A stretch of 64,000 nucleotides of DNA, from assembly GCA_965153355.1 (NCBI GenBank), contig OZ231126.1, positions 31,868,001-31,932,000 on the forward strand. The letters are read 5' to 3'. The notes below the pieces were generated by a model. It ran no database searches. It worked only from the letters and a program-made list of their open reading frames with translations, and was not told where the DNA came from. Positions 1 to 10,575 of the stretch are shown one piece after another. The position numbers were made by a program, and so were the translations under genes. Position 1 is the stretch's first letter. Every line of letters begins with the position of its first letter. The DNA comes from Flaccisagitta enflata. Its lineage: Eukaryota; Chaetognatha; Sagittoidea; Aphragmophora.

Positions 1-610
1 CCTGTGAGTTGCGTGCGGTCGGCTTCGTATTTCTCCGTCGTCCGATTTACGGCGTCCCGAACCGCTTCTTTCATTAATACGTTGAGTGATGCCACCTAAA
101 ATTCGACAATCTACCAATAGAACTATCGCGCCACATGCGATGAAAAGAATTGACATCCATTGTCACTTATCTTTTGAATCACTTGGAATTGACTTTTACG
201 TTCACTCAATACCTTGGACCATCAGCTTTCAAAAAAAAAAAAACAAAGCTTTAAGTACTTCCTCCAAACAGTGAGAATATAGGGAGCCCTCTTTATACTG
301 CCCTTATTGCTGAGATCGTACTGTATCTTCAAAAAGACACAAATCAAATGGAAGCGGAAGAAGATTAGTCGTGGTCTAGAGGACCATCAAATTCGACAAA
401 TCATTCTGTTATGTTATGTAATGTGGTGCTATGCAGCAAAAATACGGACAAAACTAAAGTTCTATGCATTTGGCATACTCCCTAGAATTAGTCAAACGGA
501 ATTAACAATCAATGGTATGGTATTATTGCATCGGTAAAGTCACAGAATACACAGTGGAAAAACAGATTTCTTTAAAAAAGGTGCACGAAAAGTTTCACAT
601 AACGTAAATC
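1..610. other. Unassigned AT-rich sequence
   Basis: Short open frames on the plus strand (62 and 76 codons) have no recognisable domain, no clear splice context and no codon pattern I trust. I see no repeat signature here. It probably belongs to the large intron of the rabaptin gene that reads leftwards out of the window. Confidence 0.3.
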
Positions 611-751
611 ACGTAAAATTCTTAGACTCTCTCTGAACATAAAAATTTGCATTTCTTAGAACATGGCTCTTTTCTTACAAGTATTAACACTGACGCCATG
701 TTTTTCAAAATGCAAATTTTTATGTTCAGGGACAGTCTTAGAATTTTACGC
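611..751. repeat. Fold-back element, 141 bp
   Basis: The two ends are inverted copies (CGTAAAATTCTTAGAC at the left, GTCTTAGAATTTTACG at the right). The pairing continues inwards through ACATAAAAATTTGCATTT and its complement, with an inner AACATGGC/GCCATGTT pair. Nearly the whole segment can fold into one hairpin. Confidence 0.8.
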
Positions 752-1258
752 GAGACATGTTCACTGCAGGAAATCAGATTTTTTATAAATATCCATCAAT
801 TTTGCACTCTTTTATTTTAACTTCTCATATTAGGAATGTATGACGAAAATTTTTTTTTTCTCCAAAACTACAATTATTGGTATCAATCGATGAATATCAA
901 CGGCTTTCGATTGATACCCCATAATAAATATTTTAACTATTTTGCTAGCATATTTCACGCTATATTGCCTTTGGTGCTGTTCTCGCGAGTCTGTCACTTG
1001 TTTGAATGTATCTTTTAAACCAATTAAAATCCGTTTGGCGATGAAAATTTGACTTGGAACATGCTGGGTATGAACATGTCACATCACCCACCTAATTCGT
1101 CACCACAAAGACTCACTTAAGCCGTATATCACCACAATAGTCAAGGCTAATGACCCTGTAATCATCCTCAAAACTGTGAAATGATGGGGATTCTTAAAAC
1201 TATGTGACAACGTGGTAATGTCGAGGGATGTGGGAAGGGGCAAGCAGTGGGTTGTTGT

Positions 1259-1326
1259 CTTATTGGCGTCTGTCTGTCTGTCTGTCTGTTTATCTCTCTG
1301 TCTCTCTGTCTGTCTCTGTCTCTCTG

Positions 1327-1383
<57 letters not shown>
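1259..1383. repeat. Microsatellite (TCTG)n-(TC)n
   Basis: A run of TCTG units grades into about 27 TC dinucleotides. The roughly 116-147 codon open frames crossing it on both strands are products of the repeat and are not genes. Confidence 0.95.
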
Positions 1384-1384
<1 letters not shown>

Positions 1385-1386
<2 letters not shown>

Positions 1387-1616
1387 CAATGGAACAAGTG
1401 ACGCAGGGTCACAATATTGTTGCGGATGGGTGGGCAGGGGTGTACAACCCCTATTCACACCCTTGCCTATCCCAAATCTACTCACACACACAGCAGCCGC
1501 TAAAATGCGTGTTTCCACATTTTTCAACTCGATTACTATGGACCAACAGACTGACGGACCTACTGACGGACCTACAGATGGGCAAAACCTCTTATAGTTG
1601 CGTGTCCGCAACTAAA
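1385..1616 (+). repeat. HG element, type b
   Basis: It starts with the motif GGTCACAATATTGTTGCGGA followed by TGGGTGGGCAGGGG. It ends in a GACGGACC-rich stretch and the hairpin AGTTGCGTGTCCGCAACT followed by AAAAA. The same start is seen near 21,310 and 59,870. It is a non-coding short interspersed repeat whose amplifying machinery is not visible. Confidence 0.75.
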
Positions 1617-1619
1617 AAC

Positions 1620-2370
1620 TAATGGACGACTGACAGACAGACCGGCATGGCCTTTACAGAGTCCCCGACACAAAATCGAAACTCAACAATAGATGGAAAG
1701 AAATTGTTTATTCAAAATGATAAAATTTTTGATAGAGGCTTCGACTTTGTGTGGTTGTAGCTTTTCTCAGGATGAAAGAAAAAAAATCTGAAACCAGATT
1801 TGGAATCAGCACTATCAAAACTATATTCACTGTCGAGTAAAACCGCGAATGGGCCTTTTCGTTAGCGTAAAAGCGTTTTTTGATGCAGGTCTTTTCCATA
1901 TTCAAGCTGACGGTTAGAGCCTCAGAGGGGTCAAATTTCAAAGTGTGTTTCATGCGGATTTCTCTTTGTTACCGCCTTACATGATGTCTCAGGGGTTGGA
2001 AAACAAGCTTTGCTAATCTTAGCAGACCCTCAGTTTTCAATCAGCGCTAATCAAACTCAGAAGTATACAAATTAGGAAAAAAATTTTTTTGCCTTTTAAA
2101 ACCTTGTTTGTGTCCTGCATACTTGGTTGAAACCTTGTAATAGATAAACAAGAGTGATCTCTCATAGGTGGAAGTTGAAAATTTAGGTATACTACTAAAC
2201 TATGCAAATAAGGTAATTATACTGGGTATACCAAATTAGTTAACTGGAAATGGAACTGGCCCCTCTCTCCCAGGAGCCAAAATATCAGTCATTTCACTAT
2301 ACCGATAGTGCATTCAGTGCACATGAAAGTAGGTTTTCAAATGCAAGTACTGTCTAACTCACAGCATCTT
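1620..2370. other. Unassigned sequence
   Basis: An 81-codon minus-strand frame at 1,708-1,953 has no recognisable motif and no flanking splice sites that I trust. I see no repeat family here. Confidence 0.3.
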
Positions 2371-2372
2371 TT

Positions 2373-2580
2373 CAGTTGCGTGCTACGCAACTCCACACCC
2401 CGCTATGTCAGTCCGTTGCTCCGTCGGTTGGTCGGTCCCTTTTTACTTTTTCAGCGTTTTTTAGCTTTTTGAGCATACGGCTGCTGCCCAGAGGCCCTAA
2501 TGACCTTCTCCAGCACTGCTCCTGCCCACCCGCACGCGACTAGGGTAGCCGTGTATCCGGCCTTGTTGCAACCAGAGAAC
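2373..2580 (-). repeat. HG element, GTAGC-loop variant
   Basis: Read on the minus strand it begins AACAAGGCCGGATACACGGC and ends in the hairpin GTTGCGTAGCACGCAAC. Between them are a CGCGTGCGGGTGGGCAGGAGC block and a run of GACCGACC. The stem matches type b but the loop differs, so stem pairing has been kept while the loop changed. Confidence 0.7.
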
Positions 2581-2590
2581 AAGTTTTTTA

Positions 2591-3328
2591 ATGAGAGCAC
2601 AGGCCTGTTTATTATTGAGTTTCCCCCCCCCTGTGGGGGGGGGGAATCACAGGGTCTGGAGATGGGGAAGGAAATCAAAGGAAGAAAAATACGAAAACAG
2701 GTCGCCCAAGGGCAATATGTGGTCAGCGATACCCGTTGCCCTGCTTTGCTTGATTGTGAATTGGAGTGAGAGGAAGCAGGGCAGCGGCCCCGAAGGGGAC
2801 GAAGTCCTGTAGAACACAGGGGGACTTTTGTTCATCCGTCTGTCCATCCGTCCATCTCCCCCAGGCCCTCTCAGGCCTGAAATCTGCCCTATCAGGCCTG
2901 AAATCTGCCCTCTCAAGCCCTGAATCTGCATGAGAGGGCAGATTTAAGACCTGTGAGGACAGATTGCAGGCCTGATAAAGCAGATTTTAGGCCTGACAGG
3001 GCAGATTTCAAGCCTGAGACTCTGGGGGGGACGGATGGACGAACGGACGAACGAAAGTCCCAAGGGCTGTGTTCTACAGGACGTTGTCCCCTTTGGGGCC
3101 GCTACCCAAAAAGGAAATTTGGGGAAAATATAACTTTTGACAGTACCAAATCATAAAACACAATTAGTAAAACACAAATTAACACTATTTAAACATTGTT
3201 TTATTGCTATGTGGGGAAGAAAATCATAGTAACAAAAACACGATGTGACGCGTCGCGGGGAAGAAAATTAAAGGCAAGGGGGGAAAAAATCAAAAGTGAC
3301 TCAATAATATACACCCCTGTGAGAGAAT
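2591..3328. repeat. Fold-back element with poly-C/poly-G core (family G), split by a nested palindrome
   Basis: The left end (GAGAGCACAGGCCTGTTTAT, then TATTGAGT and a run of C) is an inverted copy of the right end (a run of G, then ACTCAATAATATACACCCCT and GTGAGAG). Related copies are at 14,936 and 43,093. A second palindrome sits inside at 2,775-3,110. Confidence 0.65.
2775..3110. repeat. Palindromic element (family F) nested in family G
   Basis: The arms AGCGGCCCCGAAGGGGACGA and its complement near 3,085-3,108 enclose CCTGTAGAACACAGG hairpins on both sides. They are followed by GTCC-rich sequence and an inverted set of roughly 21-bp units (CTGCCCTCTCAGGCCTGAAAT type) meeting at about 2,930. 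Fragments of the same family occur near 54,065 and 56,285. Confidence 0.75.
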
Positions 3329-3405
3329 GAAATGAAAAACTAAAATTTAGGGAATGCAAAACTCAAATATTTGAGCATAGTTTTCATTCAAATAAATGCC
3401 ATTTT

Positions 3406-3540
3406 CAGTCATGGACACGCGACTACACCTTGCCGTGTCTTTCAATTTGCCGGTTCATCGGTAACGTTTTTTAATTTGAAGCAGTTTCTGCATTACTGCC
3501 CCTGCCCAACCGTCCAGCCGTGTATCTGGCCTTGTTAAAC
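3406..3540 (-). repeat. HG element, type a
   Basis: Read on the minus strand it has the ACAAGGCCAGATACACGGCT start and an imperfect GGACACGCGACT hairpin end. It abuts the next HG element head to head, sharing the AACAAGGC boundary. Confidence 0.6.
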
Positions 3541-3724
3541 AAGGCTGGATACACGGCTACCCCAGTTGCATGCGGGTGGGCAGGGGCGATATTTGAGGTC
3601 GCCAGACCATTGGGGCAGGAGCAGTAGGGTCAAAGAATAAAAATCATAAAAAAGTGAAATGTGACAGACCAACCAACCGATGGACAAAGCGGGGTGTAGA
3701 GTCGCGTAGCACGCGACTAGAAAA
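3534..3724 (+). repeat. HG element, type a with GTAGC loop
   Basis: It starts AACAAGGCTGGATACACGGC, contains GTGGGCAGGGGC, and ends in the hairpin GTCGCGTAGCACGCGAC followed by AGAAAAAA. It is the mirror-image partner of the neighbouring copy. Confidence 0.7.
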
Positions 3725-3729
3725 AAACA

Positions 3730-4350
3730 AAACATAATAATATTAGACCGATGTCAAATGAAACAACTTTCACAAGGCTTCCAAATGGTCAAAATTTTTC
3801 ATTAGTTTTTCTCTGAGCTATAGGCAAAATGAACCATCAAAAAGCATCTTTTTTTTTCGTGGGGTAAGGGTGGAAATGATGCTCGCGCGGTTTCTTTTTC
3901 ATCTCCAAGAAAACGAGCTCGGAAAACTGGCATCGCTGAGTATATCTGTGAATGAATGTTTTTGAGAGGTGTTGTGGTATTTACTGGATGTCGAATATAG
4001 CATCTTGTGTAATAATAGCATGTAGCACTTGACTCCACCAGGTCTAAGTTGACGAGGAATATCGGCAATGGAAAGGGATTCCAATTTTGGCCAATGGGAT
4101 TTTAATTGGCATTTTGAAAAGCTTTTTTGTATTAATGGTCAGCAAGATTTATTATTGCGGCTGCTCTCACTTTATGTGCCGCGATCTGCGGCAGCAAAAA
4201 ATAGGGCTTAAAAACGGTTCAAATTGAGATCTTAAACAACTAGCGCAATTAAGCTGTTGTACCTGATCAGTTTGGAGAAAATGAAGATTCTTAAGTGTTT
4301 TTGTTTGGAGGAAACTACTCGTTTTTTCTTTCTCAATATTTTTGACTTTT
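3730..4350. other. Unassigned sequence
   Basis: Overlapping minus-strand frames at 3,802-4,084 (61 and 88 codons) look slightly protein-like but match no family I recognise, and neither frame can be preferred. I see no repeat signature. Confidence 0.25.
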
Positions 4351-4353
4351 TAG

Positions 4354-4530
4354 TTGGGGACACGTAACTCTATATAAGAGGTTTTGTCCATCCATCCGTC
4401 AGTCCGTCTGTCCGTCCGTTGGTCCGTCCGTCCATCCGTCCATTAGCACGAGTCGAGAAGTAGGAAAACACGCATATCCGCCCCTGCCCTCCTGTCCGCA
4501 ACTGGTGGCCGTGTATCCGGCCTTGTTTTT
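4354..4530 (-). repeat. HG element, decayed type b
   Basis: Read on the minus strand it has the AACAAGGCCGGATACACGGC start, a GGACGGACGGACC tract and a degraded hairpin (GTTACGTGTCCCCAAC). Confidence 0.65.
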
Positions 4531-4544
4531 TGTCTTTCTCTCCT

Positions 4545-4561
4545 ACTGTCTTTCTTTCTTT

Positions 4562-4592
<31 letters not shown>
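4545..4592. repeat. Microsatellite (TTTC)n
   Basis: A run of TTTC units directly follows the preceding HG element. Confidence 0.85.
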
Positions 4593-4594
<2 letters not shown>

Positions 4595-4599
4595 TTCCC

Positions 4600-5265
4600 G
4601 CCTACCGCACCTGCCGCACTTGGCGGCCTATCTGCCGCGTAGCATTGTTACTATCTAGGAAATAAATATATGGACAGTTGGAGAAAAGTTAACGTTTTCA
4701 CTTATCAAATGAAATATATATTTCAATAAATCAAGTTTTAGTAATTTTTATGGTATTTTGACCTATCACGTGCTCTTGTTTCAAATTAATTTTCAAACCT
4801 AATTCAAAGTATCTTTAATTTCTCAATAAGCACTTAAAAAATCATTGAATCTGTCTCTTTTTGTTTTGGTATTAGATCAGTTCAAAGCAATATGTTTAAT
4901 TGCAGCCTTCAATTTTTTAATCAGTCAAAAAATAGGTGAAAATGTGATCTGATGAGGTCAAGCAGAATGATTTTGGTCAATCAGATCAGATTTGAGAGCT
5001 CTCTCAATGAAAATTGTCTTTGGAAGATTTTACCTAAAAACCTCTAAATCAGATTTTGGTAAGAGGACAGTTTTCTTCAAAACGCTGTCATTTGAAAACG
5101 GATTAAGCTGCTAGACTGCTTGGTCTTGAATGGAAGATTTTTTGTCATAGTCTGTTGATCTGCTTTCATTTTTGTACTGTATATAATTAATTAACTTCCA
5201 TCATCATAGTTAGGTGTCCGTATATCTATTTCCTAGATAGTACTTTGCTACACATAATCTGTATG
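4600..5265. other. Unassigned AT-rich sequence
   Basis: I see no convincing coding frame and no repeat signature. Confidence 0.3.
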
Positions 5266-5268
5266 TCT

Positions 5269-5349
5269 GGGCCTCGAGACTGGAATTTGGGCCTCGAGAC
5301 TGGGATTTGGGCCTCGAGACTGGGATTTGGGCCTCGAGACTGGGATTTG
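5269..5349. repeat. 20-bp minisatellite, 4 copies
   Basis: Four near-identical copies of GGGCCTCGAGACTGGGATTT lie head to tail and end in a poly-G run. Confidence 0.9.
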
Positions 5350-5564
5350 AGGGGGGGGGCGAGGAGGTGAAGGAGATGATATGAGAAAATCCCCATGTGT
5401 GAAAGATAAGTCATCGATCTCCTTTAGCCGCTGGCCTGCTTCCTCTTCTACTTCAAGCCCAAAATACTGAGGCGCGGGGTACCGCTGACCATCAAACGCT
5501 TTTGCGACTATTCTCCTTTACATATTGAATAAAAAGCTACTCCTCTTTTTTACTAGCTTAGCCA

Positions 5565-6000
5565 GTAGTCACGACTATAATTGTCATTAATCATATCGCG
5601 TTGAGATTCCACACCAAATTTCAACCAGATCGGATAAAAAATGCCCAAATTGTTCAACGTTTTCTCAAAATTAGGCCAACTTTAACTAGGTTTTGGCCAG
5701 TTAGGCCAGTAGACATGAATTAAGTTATCAGTCGAGGTCGACTAGTTAGTTTTACCCATGGGAGTCTCCATTCCAAATTTCAATCAAATCGGATAAAAAT
5801 TGTCTAAGTTATTCAACTTTTCCCCATTTTTGGACCAATATTGACCAGTATTAGGCCAGTTTGGCCAGTATTCATGAACAGAACCTGTTGAACTCTTAGG
5901 GTGTGTTAGCTATTGCTCTCGAGAGGCTCCATACCAAATTTTAAGGACCTAGGTCAAAGCAATCAAAATTTATGCGTGTATTTCCCTAGTTTTTATTCAT
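5565..6000. repeat. Tandem repeat of about 170 bp, 2-3 diverged copies
   Basis: Each copy has GGCCAGTTAGGCCAGTA-like sequence, about 65 bp of variable sequence, then a conserved block of the form CCAAATTTCAA.CA.ATCGGATAAAAA and a TTATTCAACTTTT tail. The layout matches the array at 45,244-46,045, although the primary sequence is diverged. Confidence 0.65.
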
Positions 6001-6940
6001 TTTGCGAAAGCGTCGAAACGTTGAAAACGTGAATATTCAGAAGCCTCCCCTAGTATCAGCCGATGTCTGGTAAAAGAATGTACTTGCTTCCCAAACAAGG
6101 TATTTGTGGGTTAACGAAAATGATTTTCTTTAGGATAAGACAATTTTTGTTGGGATTTAAGATGAACTGCAATTTTATCACATAAAGAACTTGGACGGAA
6201 AAAAATGGGACAATTAAAAAGCGTCGAAACGTTGAAAACGTGAATAATCACGAAGGAAAACGACGCCTTGAAAACAAATGTTTGGAACAATGCAAATTGA
6301 CGATGATTGACCTCGGCACAACTGAAGCTATCAACTAGCGATACTACGAATGAAATCTATGCCATTACAAATATTTTTGCAATACTCGATTATTTAAATT
6401 AATATTAATAATTCTCTCTTAAACAGTGAATTTTCACGCCCTTTCCATTCGAGCATAGTGTCTTCAAAATTGTCAATCTTAGAGGTTTTTAAGTCTTTTT
6501 TTCCACGGCCTTGACCCTGAGGACGTTTTAGGTTAACAGAACACCAAGTTTGTCTATATTTGATGTATTTCATGGTCAAAACTTTTAATTTTACTAAATG
6601 TTACAATTTGTTACATAAAAAAAAGCTGCTTTTTAACTCTTTTTACAGCCAAAATGTAACATTTTCGCGTATTTATACGGGAAATTTTTTAACAATCTCT
6701 CCAATTAGACTTGGGGCAACCATAACGAGTCAGTATAAGCATCTGACATTTGTTTTGTAGCAATGTATTAGCTAAAAACTACTGAAAATTGGACCGTCAG
6801 CTAAAATTTGGAAAGGACCTGCACTTATCTCAACTCCTTGAAAATGGGTTGTTTTTCATCGCTAAAAGGAGGCATTCTTACTACTAAGACACTTCCTATG
6901 TTATACCAGATGAGAAAAATTATCAATTAATTGTTTTAAT
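6001..6940. other. Unassigned sequence with one short duplication
   Basis: The string AAAGCGTCGAAACGTTGAAA occurs at about 6,007 and 6,217. Open frames near 6,400-6,760 overlap each other on opposite strands and are unsupported. Confidence 0.3.
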
Positions 6941-6997
6941 AACTATTCTGATACCTCTTCCTGGCATTGTCGCTTAACATGTTCTACAGAGGAAGGA

Positions 6998-7372
6998 GAA
7001 ATATAAGATGTGAACGCCCCTAAAACTGTAGCATTCCCCCTTACAGCTTAAACTACAGTAATAAATAATTAATTTAAAATTGCTAATTTAAGCTTATGAC
7101 TATACAAGTGGCGCCACCAGAGCGATTTTGCAATTTCCATTCCAGTCTCAAATGAAATGAAATGAAATGAAAAAACCTTGATTTTTTGAACTTTTAGTTA
7201 TAGTTAATCTTAATACTTTATTAAGTTATATCTTGACTAAAAAAACAAAAATGAAAAATCGCTCTAGTGACGCCACTTGTATTGTTCCTCTACCTTTAGA
7301 ATGTCTATAATTTAATTGGTTAAAGCTGTAGGGGGGGGTGCTACAGTTTTCAGGGGGTTCACACCTTATATT
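6998..7372. repeat. Fold-back element with GTGGCGCCAC-type inner arms
   Basis: The ends AAGATGTGAACGCCCC and GGGGGTTCACACCTT are inverted copies. The inner arms ACAAGTGGCGCCACCAGAGC and GCTCTAGTGACGCCACTTGT pair with each other. The same inner arm occurs in fold-backs at 14,002 and, more diverged, at 13,405 and 19,635. Confidence 0.75.
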
Positions 7373-7387
7373 AACTTTCTCTCTGTA

Positions 7388-8167
7388 TTTCATCCATCTT
7401 GGTCGACTCCTGAATAGTACAGTGGCGACCATAAACAATGATCAATCACACACTTTTTCAATCAACCAATCACTCGATCAAAAAGCTCGATCACTCTTTC
7501 AATCATTGACACCTCTTTCTGTCATTGTCGCTTTACATGTTCTATTTCATCCATCTTGGTCGACTCCTGAATGGTGCAGTGGCGACCATAAACAATGATC
7601 AATCACACACTTTTTCAATCAACTAATCACTCGATCAAAAAGCTCGATCACTCTTTCAATCACTCTTTCAATCACTCTTTCAATCACTGATACCTCTTCC
7701 TGGCATTATCGCTTAACATGTTCTATTTCATCCATCTTGGTCGACTCCTGAATGGTACAGTGGCGACCATAAACAATGATCAATCACACACTTTTTCAAT
7801 CAACCAATCACTCGATCAAAAAGCTCGATCACTCTTTCAATCACTGATACCTCTTCCTGGCATTGTCGCTTAACATGTTCTATTTCATCCATCTTGGTCG
7901 ACTCCTGAATGGTACAGTGGCGACCATAAACAATGATCAATCACACACTTTTTCAATCAACCAATCACTCGATCAAAAAGCTCGATCATCACTCTTTCAA
8001 TCACTGATACCTCTTCCTGGCATTGTCACTTAACATGTTCTATTTCATCAATCTTGGTCGACTCCTGAATGGTACAGTGGCGACCATACACAATGATCAA
8101 TCACATACTTTTTCAATCAACCAATCACTCGATCAAAAAGCTCGATCACTCTTTCAATCACTGATAC
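7388..8167. repeat. Tandem copies of the end of rabaptin exon 2 and the start of its intron
   Basis: The marker GGTCGACTCC occurs at 7,401, 7,559, 7,739, 7,896 and 8,056, with the genuine exon copy at 8,213, so the period is 157-160 bp apart from one 180-bp unit. Each unit carries, on the minus strand, the last 48 nt or so of exon 2, its GAGGTATCAG donor and the first part of the intron. A further lone fragment lies at 6,946-6,990. None of the extra copies has an acceptor that I can see, so they are intronic duplicates and not exons. Confidence 0.85.
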
Positions 8168-8350
8168 CTCTTCCTGGCATTGTCGCTTAACATGTTCAAT
8201 TTCATCCATCTTGGTCGACTCCTGAATGGCGGCGACCATCCTCAGCGACTCCAATTCAGCTTTGACAATGTCGTGACTTTTCTCGAGCGAGTTCAGTTCC
8301 TGCTGAATTTTGCTCAGCGATTGCTTCTCTTTCTTCAACGACTCTTCCTT
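8168..8350 (-). CDS. RABEP1: Rabaptin, coding exon 2
   Basis: This 183-nt exon (61 codons, phase 0 at both ends) has a strong acceptor with a poly-C tract ending in AACAG just above 8,350 and a GAG|GTATCA donor at 8,168. It encodes a coiled-coil segment. The string AELESLRMVAAIQESTK followed by EHVKRQCQEE corresponds closely to the human rabaptin-5 stretch that ends in VKRQWREEV. Rabaptins are endosomal coiled-coil effectors of Rab5/Rab4 that bind the Rabex-5 exchange factor in early-endosome fusion. Later exons must lie left of the window or within 1-8.1 kb, and I could not find them. The 3' end of this exon was copied several times into the following intron. Confidence 0.8.
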
Positions 8351-8527
8351 CTGTTGGGGGGGAGGAGAGAAGTGTTAGGGAAGGACGGAAAGATATAGAA
8401 CGAAAATTCTGGAGAGACGATACAACTGGGGGGGGGGGGAAGAGAGATACTCGTTGGTAACTTGGCACACTCGAGTAAATTAAGGGCAAGTCTTCGTATA
8501 GGTTCTCAGTGAGAATCTCTCATTCAC

Positions 8528-8827
8528 CTGCATATACATTTCCATGAACTTGGCTCTTTTCTGGCCAAAATTCTCTTCATTTTGACTGAGTTTTTGAACT
8601 AAGAGTTTCTCCCTTTGCATATAAAACGCGAGTTTTTCTTCTATCGTTTTTCCTTCCAACGTCGTTAAGTTAGTCACGGAAGTCTCATTTGTCGGTTTCA
8701 TGCCGCCGCCGCCACCAGACGGACTTTTCAAGTCGTTACGTTCACAGTCGTTATTGATCACGTGAGGATCGCCCACGTTATTAGACAGGCCAGCGCTGCC
8801 TGGCATCCCGCCACTTGTCTCCTCCAT
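8528..8827 (-). CDS. RABEP1: Rabaptin, first coding exon
   Basis: This 300-nt exon (100 codons) starts at the ATG at 8,827 in a good context (AAAG before, G at +4) and ends at ATGCAG|GTGAAT, phase 0. The N-terminal half is a low-complexity Gly/Asn/Ser-rich leader with no match I can name. The end, FGQKRAKFMEMYMQ, aligns with NQKRAKFKELYL of rabaptin-5, and the next residues continue in exon 2. Joined, the two exons give 161 residues of the N-terminal coiled coil. The start is chosen because no acceptor is evident above it and because the animal protein also begins shortly before this motif. Family assignment rests on remembered similarity and not on a search. Confidence 0.8.
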
Positions 8828-9458
8828 CTTTCAATTTCGGAGTAAGCTCAGCAAAATTGTGTCAAGTTTCCAGGCTGGGAATGATGGATTGTGTCCATGA
8901 TTTATGCGAATAGTTTTCCATTGGTTGAAAGGAGCGCAATTTAATGACACTCGTGTTAGTGTCACGAAAAGAGTCACAGCATGGCATCGGTAGTTGAATT
9001 CCCAATGTCCGTAAATTATTCATTTGAGTATATACCTAAATCAAGGTAAAGTTAATCAAAGAGGATTCAAAACTTGTGTAACATTTTTATATCGAATTGA
9101 AATTGCAGCGCGCGAATTGGCGTGCAAAAAATATCTCGATATAAATATATATATATTTTCAACAAAGATTCATTAAACATTTTTAAAAGGCTAAAACTGG
9201 AATGATTTGATTGGTTTTGTTTTAAATGCGAACCGATGGGACGAAGAAATGAGAGACCCACACCAGAAGAATTGTGTAGAGATAGAATTTGACAGTCCAG
9301 AAAAATATCGTTGCATTTTTAAAAATACTACTTCGTAACAGATTAAGTAAAAGGTAAAGCTAAATTCTTCCGAAAAAAGCGGAGTAAACCGCTTTCGATT
9401 ACAATGAATGTTGTTAAGGCAACTTTCGGTATTTACCATCACAGGATAGAAAACTAGC
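8828..9458. other. Upstream region of the rabaptin gene
   Basis: This stretch separates the rabaptin start codon from the left target-site repeat of the large insertion. It should hold the 5' UTR and promoter, but I see no TATA box or other element I can defend. Two minus-strand frames at 9,067-9,442 are unsupported. Confidence 0.35.
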
Positions 9459-9466
9459 AGTATAGT

Positions 9467-10262
9467 CAGGGGGTGGAAAGCTAAAACGTTTTTAACATTT
9501 TTTAGCGTTTTTTAGCATTTTTTAGCTTTTTTTAGCAATTTTTAGCTTTTTTTAGCATTTTTTAGCACAAATATTCCTCCTTTCTGCTGAGCTGCTAAAA
9601 CATTGGTAAATTCCGCCTTTATTTCAGCTTTTTTGAGTGGTGCTTAGGTTTTTAATGTTTTAGCATTCCAGGTTTCAGCAATTTAAGTGTTTTAGCACAG
9701 TTTAGAGATTCCTTTATCTTGGTGCTTTAGTACATAAAAGTGTTTTAGCAGTATTTACAATTATCCTCGTTTCAAATTTTTTTTAATATTCAATGTTTTA
9801 GCATCAATTTGTGTTTTAGCATCGAAGTGTTTTAGCTCAGTCAGTGTTTTAGCGGAGTTGGTGTTTTAGCCTAGTGTTTTAGCATCATGGTGTTTTAACA
9901 CATTTTCATGTTTTAGCTCAAATAATGTTTTAGCTTGGTGTTTTAGCAGTTGTTTTAGCAAATTTTAAAATTGTTTTAGTATTGTGAGGTGTTTTAGCAA
10001 TATTCTTTGTTTTAGCAAAATTGTGTTTTTGCAAAGTGTTTTAGCTGAAGTTTTAGCAATTTTTAGCATGCTTTAGCAATTTTTAGCATGCTTTAGCAAT
10101 TTTTAGCATGCTTTAGCAAATTTCTACTTTTTTAGCATATTCCTCCTTTCTCGGAAATGATGCTAAAAAATGCTAAAAAAAGCTAAAAATTGCTAAAAAA
10201 AGCTAAAAAATGCTAAAAAACGCTAAAAAATGTTAAAAACGTTTTAGCTTTCCAGCTCCCTG
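9467..10262. repeat. TTTTAGCA-rich inverted repeat at the left end of the large element
   Basis: The first 95 bp (CAGGGGGTGGAAAG, then units such as TTTTTTAGCAT) recur almost perfectly inverted at 10,160-10,262. That inner copy ends CTTTCCAGCTCCCTG, so it also terminates in CAGGG. The centre is dozens of GTGTTTTAGCA units. The sequence right of 10,262 (CTCGTTTT) does not match AGTATAGT, so as a stand-alone element it would lack a target-site duplication. Confidence 0.8.
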
Positions 10263-10479
10263 CTCGTTTTGTTTTAGCAGTTTCATGCAAAAACTGGGAA
10301 TGTCATTGGTTCTCACGGTAAATCACCTCCAATCAGGAAATCCAGCTGGTTTCCATGGAGATGATCTTTCCGTATGAACAGTGAGTAGGTGTTGAAACAG
10401 CAGCAGCGACAGCAGCGATGATAATTTGCATATAATTAATCATATTCCTAGCATTTAAAGTTTCTTCATCAAGATGACC

Positions 10480-10575
10480 ATAATCAGTCATGACGACAAA
10501 ACCCGGATTCCCCGCCCTGACGACAAATCCTGATACCCCGCCCTGACGGTAATACCCCGCCCTGACGGTAATTCA
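10480..10575. repeat. Short tandem repeat around CCCCGCCCTGACG
   Basis: Three to four units of about 24-30 bp, each with CCCCGCCCTGACG and an ATACC or ATTCC spacer, lie head to tail. Confidence 0.7.

Noticed and set aside
1385-1616. HG elements as Helitrons
   Set aside because: A 3' hairpin is present, but there is no TC start, no CTRR end set about 10 nt after the hairpin, and the hairpin is followed directly by AAAA.
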